Assembly (NCBI GenBank): GCA_947568835.1
Contig: OX387602.1
Location: forward strand, 2,636,570-2,700,569
Length of the DNA: 64,000 nucleotides
Direction of reading: 5' to 3'
From: Protonemura montana
Taxonomy: Eukaryota > Arthropoda > Insecta > Plecoptera > Nemouridae
Within the stretch, counting starts at the first letter, position 1. Every line of letters starts with the position of its first letter. A model generated the notes under the pieces. That model did not search any database, had not been told where the DNA came from, and worked only from the letters and a program-made list of their open reading frames with translations. Positions 23,189-45,414 of this stretch are shown here, piece after piece. Both the position numbers and the translations under genes were made by a program.

Positions 23189-26100
23189 CTACCACCGAAC
23201 GCTTACGCGATCCCCGTCTTCAATCGAGTAGAAATCCAGTGTTTTTAGGTCATTATTGAATGGAATTTCAACACCTGGATTCTGTAAGCAAAGCAAACAT
23301 TGTACATTCACAAAGTCTATGGAAATAATTACTTTAAACTTTTAAAATATGGTTGAGTGGTGGTTTTCAGAGCCATGGTTTGATGTTATGATTATCATTA
23401 TTATGTTATTTAAAAATTTTACTCATACCTTGGCACTGATGTAGGCCAAACTAGGAATTGTACTGCCAGTATCAAACAACCGCTGGGCGTATCCAGACAG
23501 TTTCTGCACAATCATTGTCGGCAATACTTTCTTAAATTTAGATTGGCCTAACACATTTGGACTAAAAATCTCAATGGCTGAAATGAATAACACATGTTCA
23601 ATAAATAGGCACTGATAATATTCACTGCCTTCAGATAATAGAAACTGATATATTTTTGAATGTTCATACTTACTTATTAGGTTATCTGAAATAATCGTGG
23701 AATGCACCTTCAACTCTCCTTCATCCAGTGATCCGTATTCTAACAAAAGAGAAAAGGTCTTTGGTGAAGAAATTGTAATCGATGATGATGATAGAAGCAA
23801 AAAGAGGAAAATCTTTATTATGGTTCTTAGACTCATGTCTACTTTATCAAGCCTTAGCACTAGTTTGACAAAAACTATTTAAACTAGGTTATTAATGCTA
23901 AGAGAAGAACAAGTAAATTTCCCATCGTTTCGTAACTTGTACCTGTTACTTTATCAAGGGTAAAAGCAGTCCTGACAATTTTCCAATAAATAAAGAACCA
24001 CAAAAAATTAAAACCCCAATTTTTGGGGCCACATTTACAACGATACAAATTTGTTAGTTTTTAATTATTGACTATTATTGTTTTAGCTATGTGCTTTTAG
24101 GTTGCCTGAACTAGGTAATTGTTTTAATTACCCTTAGGGGTCTTATCTAGAGCGCTCATTGGGTAGTGTTTTTACGGTTACAAAAAGTTGCAGAGGCATG
24201 CAAAACCCAGTTAGCAACTAATTTTTTTTGAAAACTAGTGCTTAAGTTATAGAGAAAATACACATGAATAACCCTTATAATACCACTAGGTAGTTAGAGC
24301 AAAATCCTCAAAAAGTGGAGACCGGGATTCAAGTACACATAATTACTCACTGTTTACGAGGAATGTGTAACGAGGATGCAATGACAAAAACTGTCGAAGA
24401 GCGTTGTCATCTTTCTGTACGTCTAGCCACTCTCTGCCATGCATTTTTAAATAATCATATTCTGCTCCTCTTCTCTCTTGCGCCGAAACCAGCACTCCGT
24501 TCAGTATCTCTACCGATTCAATACTTGCTGTGACTATTTGCCTTCTCGTTTCAACATTTTCTGTTTCTAATATAGGGTTCTGTTCAAAGCGCAACTGCTT
24601 TAGTTCACTCAATTTGTCGAGTTCACACACAGACTGCCACTGTAATATAAAAGCACACAATTTCTCTGTAGTTAGTACAATATTTCAAGCATATTGTTAT
24701 GCCAAGATCAGGATTTTTGTGTGCTATGTGTGTGTTTTTGCTATTCAATACCCATAGCCAGGTTATGGCAAAGCCATCCACACCTAGGCCAAGAAAAATA
24801 TAAACCAATGTGTGTAGTAAGTACCTTGTCGATGTTATTTCTGACAAGGTTCAGAATTTTTAAAGATGGAAATAAATGTGTTTTTCCCGAAGAACCACTG
24901 GTTGGAAAGTGTATGCTGCTGATGCCAACACTTGTGAGGTTTAGAGATTGCAAGCTGAAAATTGAAATGAAATCAACTTAGAACACACTCTAAATGTATT
25001 TTTAAACTTTTAAACAATTGAATATTAAAATAAAAATATTAATAGATCTTATAACTTACACGGGCATTGCTCCAAGTTTATTTATTTCTTCCCAAAGTTT
25101 GATATCGTTTCCTTCTAGATCCAAAGCAATCAATGTGTCAAAGACACCCATATCAGGCGATTGTAAGAATGTTATTTTATTAAACTGGACTTGAAGTCCT
25201 TCAAGATTTTCCCACATTTCAGCCAGACGTAAAATCTGTGGCCAAGTATAATCCATGTGCCCAATAATAATGTGCTTTAAAGTTTGAAAAGAATCGCTCA
25301 GGGATTTCGGATCATCCGGGATCGAAAACTTATTATCACTGGAAAGAAAAAAATACTTATATATATATATTATATATAAAACTTGATAAATGTATGACTC
25401 TGTACAAAACATAAACTTCCGACCGTCGATTAGGCAAACCGATTGAAATCTAGGATTAATTTAATTCAAAATATTTCTATTTTGCTCACTTTTATGAAAC
25501 ATTTGTTTGGCTTTTTTCAGTTAGTCCTGCACAAATTCTCTAAAGTTACTTAACAAACCCACAGAAAAATGTTGAGGATTTAAAAAAAAAACTGCATTTA
25601 TAAATTATATGATGCATTGAAAGTTTGTAAACAAGATATGAACCAAACGGATAGAATTTGGCCACTCTCTTAATTCCTAATCTCTCTAGAAACGCGCTCA
25701 GAAGACTGCGGAGTATTGTAAGACTTAATAGCTGATGTTGTTGCCTTCCAGCTAGTAAATATCAATCAGCCGTACATAGACTCACTAGAAGTCAAGTGAA
25801 TGGGAGAGGGTCAACATTTTCACTAATCAGTTGAGTAAAGCACTACTGATTAGTAAAACATGGACCACCATACCAATTATGTGTAGTCCAATAGTTCAAT
25901 AGACCCATAGCAAAATTTTGAACTATTCAATAGACCTAGTCTGTAAAAAGAACTTTTGTTATTCAAAACTGGCAGTAAAACACCTACGTATCATCCAGTC
26001 TTAATCACTATTGTTATTATTATATTTTACATCATTGTTTACAGTTCCATATGTAAACTTATTCTATAAGGCCATACAATTACTATATAACTTGTCAGTA

Positions 26101-28021
26101 GCCAAATAAAAAAACAATAAACAAGGGCAAGTGAATACATTCCTTTAAAAAAGTTGTCACAGATGTCTGTCACTTCGTACTGGGTTTCAACTGGGCAGCG
26201 CAATCGATGATGCGAGACAACTAGTTCGACCTCTTAACACAATCGAACCCCTGGTTATTACCCCAAATGGACCAGAGACATCAATTACTCTGGGATTATT
26301 CACTAATACCATTGTCGCAGCAATATTATAAACTAACCAAAAACCAAAAAGTTCACGAGTGGCTTTAAAAATTTAAATAGGGCGCCAAGAGGCTGGATGT
26401 TAGGATGAAGAAAAAAAGAGAGAAGGACTACGACATCCTGTAGATGAAAAATGAATATCATATTGTTCATATGATTAATATCTCTTAACAAGTGACAACG
26501 GCTAATCCCCTTAACGTTTAATTCAGACGAATGCACCTCACAAACCCTCCATCATTTATAGTTAGTTGTCTTTCTTTTTTCACAACAGCATTAAAATAAA
26601 TAGCATAACTAATATACATGTGAAAGTTCTAATATTCAATTAGCTATAATTTATGTGACACAGGTTTGCAAATCTACTCACCAAACATTAAGTATCTGCA
26701 GGAATTTCAACTGAGAGACTATTTGAGCAACAATCTCCCAAGACTTGAGCAAATTCCTCGATAATCCCAGTTCTTTAAGTCGTGGACACAGAGCCCCTAG
26801 CTCGCCAGGAGACCCAGCGCCACTTACTTTCTGTCCACACAAGTCCACAACACGGATATTTTGGAACTGACTAAAATATTGAAATGTATTAGTGTAAAAA
26901 TAGGGCTAAGTATCTAAATACTAATGAAAATTGATCAAGGACAGTTTACCTCTGCTCTTTATTAACTTTATCAAATCCCACAACTTCAATGAAAGGGGCT
27001 TTAATATACTTTTGAAACACGGCCAGAATCTCTTTGCTGACACCAGCTAATTCGTCATCTTTTATTTCTCCGTAGCGTTGCCTAATTGCCAGTGGGCAGT
27101 CAATACCAAAATTTAATTTGGTTGGTCGTACAAAAGATCCGGAGTTAGGAAAGCTATAATTTTAGGACAAAATTATTAGACATCAGTTTTCCAAGAGTAG
27201 ATGTAAAAATTCTCATACATAAAAAAGGCAAAGTGAAAATGGAAGAGTGAATACTGAAAACTCAATGAGCCAAAGTGAAAAGAAGCTGGACACCTAGGTG
27301 GTTGATGTCTGATTTCACCAACCCAAAGTCATTTAAGTCTTGCTTAGATGGGACTTAAGGGAGCTTTTAGGACCTATTTGATTTTCACCTTTTCACTAAT
27401 ATTTATAAAGATTTAAAATAGGCTATGATAACTAGACAACAAATTGCTTATATCTGGATTTGATGAATTGCACTGATCTGTCACAAAAATAAATTTTATT
27501 CTCAACTGCCTCAACTTTCTCTGCCAAAATCCTTGCTTGAAAGTAAACAAAAGTGTGGGGGCTAAACTTTTAAGCGAAGTGTTGGAGGTCAAAGTAAGTA
27601 GTCCATATGCATTTGACTTTAAGTTCTATATCAGTGATCAAACACAGTGATCAAATCAAATTTTTCTTGTTTTAGGTATTTAGGCTAATTTTGTGGTTCA
27701 CATCTCAAAACTATCCGAGTTTTAAAGCAATGTACAGTTATGGTTTTAAAAACACCTTCCAAACCACTGTTAAAGAGCAAGTTAAACACCTTCCGTGAAA
27801 TTAGCGTTCTACAACACACTTTACCTCGTAGTAAAATAATTCACACCCTCACAACTTCCATTATGTTTTCCTCTTGTTGCATCATCCCAATCCACTCCTA
27901 CCCAAATGCCTTTCGTAGGCGGCACTTCCCCGATGTATCTGATTGTTCCATAGCTGTTGTCACACTCCACACGAGACCCTATTGTCATGAGCGTAGTGCA
28001 ACCAGTTTCGCTGAGCATCAT
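23189..28021 (-). CDS. TBCE: Tubulin-specific chaperone E (tubulin folding cofactor E)
   Basis: Cofactor E captures alpha-tubulin and joins cofactors D and C in assembling or dissociating the alpha/beta tubulin dimer in the cytosol. Nine exons on minus: 28021-27825, 27153-26950, 26870-26682, 25338-25060, 24954-24825, 24639-24351, 23739-23674, 23577-23429, 23281-23189. They total 1596 bases and 531 residues; human is 527. Order of domains: N-terminal CAP-Gly (GIWVGVDWDD, GKHNGSCEGVNYF, SFVRP), a central leucine-rich repeat array (for example FQNIRVVDL, LKELGLSRNLLKSWEIV, SIHFP), the family block AEYDYLKMHGREWL with LHPRYTFL, and a C-terminal ubiquitin-like domain (LPTMIVQKLSGYAQRLF, LKTLDFYSIEDGD) ending in VRW. 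Two consecutive ATG codons open the frame; the first is used here. It is divergent from Gk2. Confidence 0.96.
25339..26681. other. TBCE introns longer than 300 bases
   Basis: Introns 25339-26681 (1343 bases), 27154-27824 (671 bases) and 23740-24350 (611 bases) hold AT-rich sequence. The first has a TA-rich stretch near 25361-25377. No nested gene recognised. Confidence 0.75.
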
Positions 28022-29622
28022 GCTGCTTTCTGGTAGAGGAATGGAATTATTATACCATTTACAAGTACAATTTCATTGAAACTAACCTAAGCCCACATGA
28101 AATGTGTACTCTGTATAAAGAGCTCTCAATAATTTATTTAGATTACAGGAATTGTGTCAATTCTGATCAATAAGATAAATTTATATCTTGGATCACTATT
28201 TCTTACCCATTCCGATTAAATGACAAAATCTAAATTGACAAAACTAAATTTGTAGGAACCATGTGTCAAAAATGTTGATATCTTTGTTGATAACCAAAGA
28301 CTTGATAACCTTCACAATGCACACACCCCCGTCAGCATGGGATCTGCGAGAAGTCAGCCTCCGCCTCAGCAATAAATTTCCAGCGCTTTATTAACACACC
28401 GCAAAAAAAATGTACTGAAAGGCTACAAATTTTATTTTTGTGTCAGTATTTACTTGTAACAGGCACACGAAGGCCCATCACAAGTACCCACACATTTTAT
28501 AAGATCAAAAATCCAAAAAATTTGTCCCTCAAATGCACCTAAAAGTTGAAGTTCCTCACCAAATTTTGTAGAAATAGAAGAACACAGGGACTGAAAACTG
28601 AGCTTATCAAACCTAACCTAACCAAAAGAAATCTAACATACCCTAAATTAACCTCTGCTTAATCAAACAAATACACACACACACACTTTTAAGGGTAAAT
28701 CATTTTAAAAAAAATGGAAAAAGTGGAAAGTTTTTAGGCAGAGAGTATTTTGTACACTTTATTTTTGTTGCGCTGTTTCGGAACATATCCGAGCGTTAGT
28801 TTGCTATTGGAGGCACCTTGTCATCCAGCTGGTCGATCCAGCTGGTCGTGTAACACGTGACACAAATGTCAAAAGTGAAGTGTCAAATAGCAAAATTCCG
28901 AATTATTTTAAGTTAGTTTATTAAAATATTTAGATTGTTATAGTTCGTCACATCAAATCCAACGGCTTGCTTGCTTTGTAGTGTTGTGTGAAGGGAAACA
29001 AAGATTGATCATTAGTTAGTTTTCAGTTGCATCATTAAATATTTTTACATTTCTTCTGCAAGGATTTTATAAAAAAAAAAATAATGATAAAATAGACAAC
29101 AGTTTTTTTATGACTACGATTTTCTGATGGCGCTTAAATTTAAATATGACGTTATATTTACCATGGCACAGTTCTTTTCCAATTAAATTTGGAACTTCTC
29201 TTCCAAAATGTATATGTACCGTTATGCTATTGCCCTATAATTCTTGATTTTTATGATAGTTTGATTGCAGGTACCAATGAATTTTTTTCTTCATTCTTTG
29301 ATACTACTAACCGACATATGACACTAATTTATAAGGTCAATGACTCAGCTATAGTTCAATGCCAGCAGATTCCAATTTCCCAATCATTGAACAAAATAAA
29401 TTAACACACTGCAGTGGTTTTGATATTGTGTCTTCAAACCTTTCAGTTTCTTATTTTGTACATCAAATCTGGCAATCTTAGAATTTGAAATATTAGTTTT
29501 TCATTGGCTCTTTGCATCAAAGCTTATTTTTTAAATATTCCAATGTAGGTTTTCGATGCTGTTTTTTCTGAAGATTGTGCTGATTCTTTGAACAAGACAT
29601 TATTTATTCTCTTTTCGGGAAA
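28022..29622. other. Divergent intergenic region TBCE / Gk2
   Basis: 1.6 kb between the TBCE and Gk2 start codons, presumably with both promoters. It contains a short (AC)n microsatellite at 28672-28686. A 5' UTR exon for Gk2 is possible but not visible. Confidence 0.6.
28672..28686 (+). repeat. (AC)n microsatellite
   Basis: A perfect dinucleotide run of about 15 bases in the TBCE/Gk2 intergenic region. Confidence 0.9.
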
Positions 29623-34029
<4,407 letters not shown>

Positions 34030-34157
34030 AAATGTTGACATTTTTCTGTACAAAATCGGTCCATGGATGATGCAACTCAACTATTTTTTGATGTGAAGAT
34101 TTATTAGCTTATTAGCTGGGAAATATTTGTAGGTAGAGTATGTGCTCCAAAAGACCA

Positions 34158-34163
34158 AATAAA
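34158..34163 (+). terminator. Polyadenylation signal for Gk2
   Basis: A canonical AATAAA sits 129 bases after the Gk2 stop codon, on the coding strand. Confidence 0.6.
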
Positions 34164-36639
34164 AATATATTGTGTACTTGCATTGAATTCCAGATGGGTT
34201 TGTATTTGTATTGTATTGTTTATATTTATTTGTGACATATACATAGTGCGTGTGTGAGCAACGTCCAGTAGACATTTTTCAGTAGAAATATCAGTCAGTC
34301 AGTAAAAATAGATGGTTTTATTTGTTAACAATGAAGATAATGAAATAGTGAACAGAGTACATACTCAATTTCCTGTTTTATTTATTTACAAGTTACTTAG
34401 CAGGGTGTAGAGGGTGTTGTTTAGCAGGAATGTTTGGAGGGAGGAATCGATGGAGCTGTGTGTGGGGGAATTTTTAATGTGTATGGGAAGGTGATTGTGA
34501 CTTTTCGAATCGGGGGGCTGTGTTACAAAAAGTGTGGTTTTGTGAGGGATGGATCCGATTTCTCGTCTGTTCGTGGTAGCACCGAGGTGTAGACCGAGGA
34601 GTTGAGTGGGAATAAATCTGAATGGGATCTAACTAGGGTGCTTGCGAATTGTATGCATGTGCAGGTGAGTGTAAGGATCTGGGAGGTTATGAAGTAAGTT
34701 ATGCAAGTCTTGTTTATTTTATGATTGTTATTAGCAGCTGACTCCAAATGCTTATGATGAGCATTTTGAGAAAAGAAGCAATTCTAGTTGTCGAGCAGAG
34801 CGCCAAGATGGCATTAACATCGACTCTTGAAGTACGTTTTTCCTTTCATGCCTACGATGACAATATACTAGCAATACATGATTGCTAATATACAATATAT
34901 AAAGCAAATGAGAATGCAGGAGAGAAGCTATAAATTACCTACCAATAAAGATTACCAGCAAAGATTGGTAGGGCAATAGTGTAAACATTTACAAAAAAAG
35001 TTCTCATAACTTGCATATTACCACAGATATTACCTTTGGGTTTTAATTGGGGTTTACCTTTGGTACCGCATAAATAACATGTGACAACATATTCAAGATC
35101 TAACAATACACGCATGAGCAATTGTGCACAAAACTTTTAAGGTTTTAATGTGTTTACACTCTCATTTTCTTTACTTTTGGTCAATGGCAATTGCCAATGC
35201 TTGTCTGATGCATTTTACGATTGTTTATCACAATTTAGTACAAGAAAGATTCCTAACCTAATATTAATAATCAAAACCATAATCTAGCTTACGGTAGGTA
35301 TGAATCTTTGGTATGAATCGTTGTGTAAGCATAGATTAAGTACCTTAAACGTAAATATAACCGTTACCTGTCAGCGTCTCGAGAATGCCGCCTCCGTCCG
35401 AAGATCATCAAATAGTAGATTAGGGACATTTTACATTCTTTAAAATTACGTTGGCAGCATTTATTTTATCTGACAGACATGTGTTAGGTGTGTGAGGTGG
35501 AACGTCGCGCTGAAAACAGTGTAACACAGATTATATCAGTATTATCTAAGCGACAGTTAAGTATTAAGATATACATGTGCCTCATTAAATAATTGCCTCC
35601 AAGTAAGGCTTGAAAAAGGTACGCATCATTATTCTTATTAAACTAAAGTATCCCTCAGAGTGGCTGCCGCTGTTAAGGCTCCAATATTGGTTCCAAATTC
35701 ATTGATCCAATCTAAATAAATAAACTTTGTCACTAAGATTTATAATCAATCACAAAGAATTAATAGTTGTTCGTTCATATACTTTGTACCCTTAACAAAT
35801 TATAAACTCGTTTCTGCAATAGAGATAGTGTAGGAGCTACAAATGAGCGTGTTGGTCTTTGACTAAGACCAAAACTATTGATAAAAGAGCCTGTAAAGCC
35901 TTTAAAGAACCTTTTTTTTATCGATGCCGAAACTGTGTGTAGCCCTAGAACTGCTAAAGAAATCATTCAAATTCAATAATATGGATTTGTGTAAATTGCA
36001 AAAATGTAAAATAGTTTTATTTGCTGAGGGTAGACACAATACAGTGACACAAAATCAAGAAACGTAGTGCCTTATCAGCCCTAAGAGATTGCTCTGTGAT
36101 AGTAGAAAGATAACTATGCTAAAGGAAACAGAAAAAAAAACATGGCAAATCAACACCAAATAAAAAGCTTCTCACGCTAACAAAATAACCCCCTTTAGCA
36201 CAAGTAATAGCTTACAGTATTGCAGTTAGAAAATGTTGTTACACAAATTAAAAAAATATAGTGAAAAAAAAGGCACATTTTTTAGAAAATGTTCTTAAAA
36301 ATGTCCTTAAAAGAAGGGAGTATAGTTGCAACCTTAAAACTTCTGATTTAGTAAAGAAATTTCATTATTTAGAGCTTTCCAAAATATTTCAAGATCTATG
36401 TTCCAAATTTCTCGTGAGATTCTCAGGAGATCATCGTAGGAAAGCAACACTGCTGGGTCAGGTATACATGGCTCGTTCTGTTTAGGAGAGAGGTTAGAAA
36501 GATGAAATTTAGTGCAAAAACCTCTTTTGCCGTGTTTATTAACCTCTCGGCAGCGTGGATATTAAGTCGGTCGTTTTAACCTCGTCTTGAGGGAAGGTGA
36601 GGACACCTGGGAAAAGAAGGGGTTATTAATGACCAGAGG

Positions 36640-36830
36640 TTACAAATTGCAACGGTTACAAATTGGATCTAAGATAGAACATAAAAACATGCTCTGTAAT
36701 ATTGGTTCAAATCGGACCAGGCCGATTAGAGTGCGAACAAATACACCGACACACACAAAACACAGTGTTTTTTTTTCGGGGGGGTAAGTTATATCGAAGA
36801 TTTCACTTCGCTCGCTACGCTCATCAAAAC
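36640..36830. repeat. Dispersed repeat, copy A
   Basis: The stretch running from an ACATGCTCTG-type block through GTTCAAATCGGACC, an ACAAATACACC/ACACACAAAAC segment and a T9-C-G7 run parallels 42400-42580 in order and spacing (TCCTCTGCAAATTTGG, TTTAAATTGGAGC, CACAAACAAAC, T9-GG). The CTTCGCTCGCTACGCTC box follows. I infer two diverged members of one interspersed family. Confidence 0.45.
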
Positions 36831-37225
36831 TCACAAAAATTGTCTTGCAAGAGAGTACTAAAAGTATTTTTATTTGTAAATAATTAGGTTCAAGAAAATG
36901 TATCCTTCAAGACACTTGCAAACTGGAGACTGCAGGCGGGTGGCACCTGTTACGTCAAACTTGGCTTAGCTGTTTTGAGTTATTGATGTCGTTGGTATTT
37001 TTAGAAAAACAAGTATGAGCTCGTCAATAAAAACGATCGACTAAAATTAAATACCTATCCAAATCAAATTAAAAGTGAAATTGATAAACTGAGGTTGCCT
37101 TGTTTGCCCACCCAACACATTTTCATTCTTCAATCTGCATTTTTTCAAATTTATCCTATCACAGCCACGACTTCTACATTTCCAAGACAAAATGTGTGTC
37201 ATGTTCATTTTTCCGCTTAGGTGCC

Positions 37226-41084
<3,859 letters not shown>

Positions 41085-41648
41085 CGTTCCACGTGAAGTA
41101 ACAATTGCAGTATTTTCAATAATGTAGTGGGAAATTCGTTTACCGTAAATCATGCTGTGGGAAATAAAAAATATACCAGGTTGGTAATTTCTACTTATTT
41201 TACTCCTAAAACTCACCCCATGATTCACAAGATCTGTTATAGACTAAAGGATTTTAGATCAGGATTAAATAGACAATGTTAAACAAACTGTGCAATAGGT
41301 TATGATTCGCATATTGGAGCCACCAATTATAATTGTATTTCATTTTCACTTCTACAAGTTTAAAAACCAATTGGACTAAGAGGCACAGAATAAATATTTC
41401 AGAACTAATTCTAGACTAATCAGAACATGAATCTTTGCACTGATTTACCGCGAGCTTAACTCACCGAGACATAATAATATTCACATATGAAAACAGGGCT
41501 ATTGTAAGTACAAATTATGAAACAAATTAATAATAACTAATGGTTACAATAAAAAGGGATAATTTACGATTCAGTAACAGGATCCATCTGCTAACCCACC
41601 AAACATGGGGGACACACCAATGCAGAATATATTTGCTGGCTCCAGGCA
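41085..41648. other. Convergent intergenic region Gk3 / F-box gene 1
   Basis: About 560 bases holding the 3' UTRs of both converging genes. Nothing else seen. Confidence 0.6.
41163..41168 (+). terminator. Polyadenylation signal for Gk3
   Basis: AATAAA 79 bases after the Gk3 stop codon, on the coding strand. Confidence 0.55.
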
Positions 41649-44600
41649 TCAGCGCACCACCGGCTTCCAGCGCCGGATCAGTAGGCCAGGAAATCGAGCG
41701 ATGAGATCTTTCATGCCCGTTTCTTTTACCTTGCGACCATATTCCTCGATGATCAATAGTTTCAAATTTGGTGTTTCTTGGGGAATTAGTTGAAACGATG
41801 AACCGCAGATCCCAGTTGTGTAAAATAAATTCAGGTGTTGTAGCTTGGTGCATCCCTATAAGGAAAAACTATTCTCTTCAAGTATTACAACTAACATGCA
41901 AGTAATAGCAATTATTGCATGCTTTTAGGGCATAATTCAGTTGAATAATTACTAGGGATGAGGAAAGTAGTATTTTATTATTATAACCCTCTCAAAATTG
42001 TGTATGAATTTGAGAATCCAACCAGGTAGAAATTTTGCAGGTGTAGCACTAACCATATGTGTTCATTGGACACGACCATTTTAAGAGGATTATGGTGTAT
42101 TTGACCTAATTGGAGATCTACCATATGACCACAAGGTAAGAAGCCAAAAAGTACCAACAGACATTGTCAGCAACCTAACATTCACTCTTCAGTAAGTTGC
42201 TTTTTTTCCCTCCCCAATTGTTATTGCTAGAACTTTGCAATGCAAAATAAATTGTGTTGTTGATGACGAGTGTACTTTATTTTGCTCCTTTTGCTTTGTT
42301 TTTCTTTGGAAAGGGGTTCTACCCTGCATGCTTTTCTCAGTATTTTCCGTTCAATGAATTTTTTTCAAATTTATACTGTAAGAATGTTACTATGGAAACT
42401 GTATCTGCAAATGTCAACACAATGTGTCTGTAATTTGTAAACAGTAAAACTGTGGGTTTATAACGGTGCGTTGAAGTCAAGAGCACAAAAATGTCCTCTG
42501 CAAATTTGGTTTAAATTGGAGCAGGCCACTAAAGCACAAACAAACAAAAAATGTGGGAGATTTTTTTTTGGAGGTAGATAAAATTGAAAGTTTTGGTACA
42601 CTTATCAATTACCTGCCTTTTGGCACACCCCATCAAATATAATTCAGTTATCATTTAAGACATTGTAGACATAGGTATTGGTATAGGGTTCCAAGGTAGT
42701 TGTGTTATAAATTACCTGAAGTAGAAACTTGACGCCTTCATCAGTTATCCCGAAACAGAAGGAAACGTTGATCTTACAGATGCGAGGACACGATGAAGCG
42801 ACTGTCTTCAAACACTGGTCTGTGATTCCGATGCACCAAGACATGGTTAGAGTTTCCAAGCAGCCAAGATTTCCAGGGGAAAAGAGCTGGGCCACGGTTT
42901 CCACTTTAAGGGCAGGGCAGTCTTTAAAGTGTAAATGCTTTAAGTATCGCAGCGTGCTTATGGCAGTGATGCCATCGACAGACAATTTCCGAGCCTTTTC
43001 TAGACGAAGCGTGTGCAGCCTAGTCGATGCTGCGAGAGCCTGAAAAAAAGAATGTAATCAATTCTAATCCAAGAAAGAAAGGTAATTTTATATATGTCTC
43101 CAAAGGGCACGACAAATTTTTTATGTACTTTAACTAACCTAACTCTGTGAAGCAAATAATGTTTGTGTTGTTACTTTAAAAGATTAGATTGTTAGCAAAG
43201 GTCAGTTGGAATGAGTAAAAATAGCACACTTTGTTCCAAACCTGAGGTGGGGTCCTAAGCTGACCACAAATTGACAAATGAGAAACATTTTAGCTCTATA
43301 AAGTTATGTTTTTAGACAAAACATTCATTGGATTCTCTAAGACTACAAATAGACCTACAAATTGTGTGCAATGAGCACAATGTTTTGAGTTTGGCGCCAT
43401 CAATGCCCATGCCGGCTTTGTGCTAGGTGGGAGAGTATTAGGGTTCGAGGACGGCGTCGTGGACGGTAATTCTGGACTAGTTAATTATTGCAAACATGCA
43501 CATATCAAAAAACTGCTCGTATTTACAACTGCCCTTAAAATGTCTGATATCATGCAGTGTTTTAACTCAGGAAATATAGGGATTAGAGAAAAAAATCCAA
43601 TAGTATCCAATTTTTTTTAACAGATTGTTTTTTGGGTCAGTTTTTTCTAGGGGATTTGTTATAACGAGCAGTTGATGAGTCTCCCAAAAATCAACCACAG
43701 TAAAATTGTGGAAAACTAAATAAGAGCTTATCAAAGACTTCATAGCTCGTGATAATGTAAAGGGAGCGTGGACCTACTGCACAATCCATAGAAATGAAAC
43801 CCAACACAATTTTGCAAATCCTCCCTCCCAACCCCCCCCCCCCCCCCCCCTGGATTAGAAGAAAATTACTGCAAGCCCACTCTTTTTTCAGCATTATACC
43901 ACTGCCTGTTTTGCTTACGACCCAACGACAGGTTTGAGGAATCAAACAATGAGTAAAAAGTTTGCACTGCTAGCTAATCAAATTTAGTCCATTCAGTTGA
44001 CACATTTTGGAACAATGCAGATTTGCTACTATTGTCACATTTAATGAAATGCTTATGAACGCAATGATGAATGCAGAGTATTGAATGCACTGAATGGTAA
44101 AGAATTCAGCCCCAGTACCACTGGGTTGCTGACTGAGCAAGAAAAAGCAAGATGCCATCACCAATTGTTACTGCTCCTACATCTTCTGGATATACAAGAT
44201 TGGTAGCTCAGGTAGACTAGGTCAGTTATCCAACAACAACAACAACAAAAAGTAATAAGATGGATCCTGGAGAAAGAAATTGAGGTGTGTGTTCTCTTAT
44301 CTCTTATACTGTAAAAAAAGTCTGTCAAAATGTTATTCTTAATTTCCACTACAACAACAATCTTCAGTTCAAAAAGTAAAAATATAAATTTACCTCTAGG
44401 GTGTTATCCCAAACAAATTCTGCATCTATCTCAAAGACTTGGAGCAGGGCTCCTCTCTTTAGAAGTAGGTCTCGGAACGCTTGATCCCATGCATTCCGGG
44501 TCACAATGTCTGTGCCTTCCACATTCAAGACATTGTGAAGGATGGTAATGTGTGACAGCTTGGTGCAATTCGTGGCTATCAACTGCAAGTTTGCTGATGA

Positions 44601-45414
44601 AAATGTATGGCATCCAATGATGGTCAGTGCTGTAAGTGACCTTAAAGTTCCTCCGATCTTGCCAAAAAACGCTTTGCTTCTTATGTGCATATTAATCAGA
44701 GAAAGTTTCTTCAGATTAGGGCAAAAATCCATCATGTTAGTACTGTAAGGAACATTGACAACCCCACCTTTGACGGTAATTGGTAAACAATTGAAATTAT
44801 TACAGCACACACAAAGCTGAGTGTAAGAACCCTGAACTTTCTTTTGCTTAGAAAGAGAGTTTAGCAAACACATCTTCAGCGTTATTTCCTCAATCTTGGT
44901 ACCCCAATATGAGCAACTGCGGTATATTTCTTTTAAGATTAGCCCAAAATCATTCCTGAAAAAAAGTTCATTATAATATTAATGTAGAAACTTCCTTAAT
45001 AAACTGCAATATTAAATCATTTGTAAGAGCTATGTACCTGTTGTGTATCTCGACACTTCTGAGAAGGGTAGATTTAGCAACAACCTTCAACAAATCTTCC
45101 GTTTTGCCACAGGTGCCGAATTTAAGTGTTCTCCAGAGGAGTGGCTTATTCCCTATTTCATTCCAGTGTCTGCAGACTGGTAGAACCGACTTGGCTAGCT
45201 CAAGCGGTGTTAAGAACCCGAAAATCATACTTAGTAATTCCATTGGTAGATGATTCACATGTATGACATCTGTTAACGGGCCAGCATTTCTTTTTCGTAA
45301 ATAATATCCTGTGTTTTCTAAAGAATTATTGTTTCTTTCCATCAAATGAGATTTTGTTGATTTTATACATTTCTTTTTGCTAGTATTGCACAGTTCTTTG
45401 TTTTCTTTATTCAT
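41649..45414 (-). CDS. F-box and leucine-rich repeat protein 1
   Basis: Probable substrate adaptor of an SCF (SKP1-CUL1-F-box) ubiquitin ligase. Four exons on minus: 45414-45038, 44955-44394, 43039-42716, 41855-41649. They total 1470 bases and 489 residues. The F-box spans about residues 53-99 (NHLPMELLSMIFGFLTPLEL, then VCRHWNEI and LWRTLKF). LRR units follow: LKKLSLINMHI, LTALTIIGCHTF, LHTLRLEKARKL, LKHLHFKDCPAL, LETLTMSWCIGITDQCL, ICKINVSFCFGITDEGV. The N-terminus is basic and asparagine-rich. The start is the ATG that opens MNKENKELC. I cannot assign a specific FBXL orthologue. It lies head to head with a second F-box/LRR gene that shares the VCR-W and LW-T signature in its F-box. Confidence 0.88.
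42400..42580. repeat. Dispersed repeat, copy B (in intron of F-box gene 1)
   Basis: Diverged counterpart of 36640-36830, with the same order of blocks ending in T9-GG. It lies in the 41856-42715 intron of F-box gene 1. Confidence 0.45.
43833..43850 (+). repeat. Poly(C) tract, 18 bases
   Basis: Uninterrupted C run inside an intron of F-box gene 1; G-rich on the transcribed RNA strand. Confidence 0.95.
44231..44249 (+). repeat. (CAA)n microsatellite
   Basis: About six CAA units in an intron of F-box gene 1. Confidence 0.9.

Larger units (their letters stand above)
34030..37225. other. Intergenic region between Gk2 and Gk3
   Basis: 3.2 kb. It starts with the Gk2 3' UTR (AATAAA at 34158). A diverged repeat lies at about 36640-36830 (listed separately). 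The Gk3 5' UTR intron acceptor ends just before 37221. No coding sequence recognised. Confidence 0.6.
43040..44393. other. F-box gene 1 introns longer than 300 bases
   Basis: Introns 41856-42715 and 43040-44393. The second contains an 18-base C tract at 43833-43850 and an (AAC)n run at 44231-44249. Nothing coding recognised. Confidence 0.7.

Noticed and set aside
43420..43620. Plus-strand frame in F-box gene 1 intron
   Set aside because: No homology, no splice partner, AT-rich composition.
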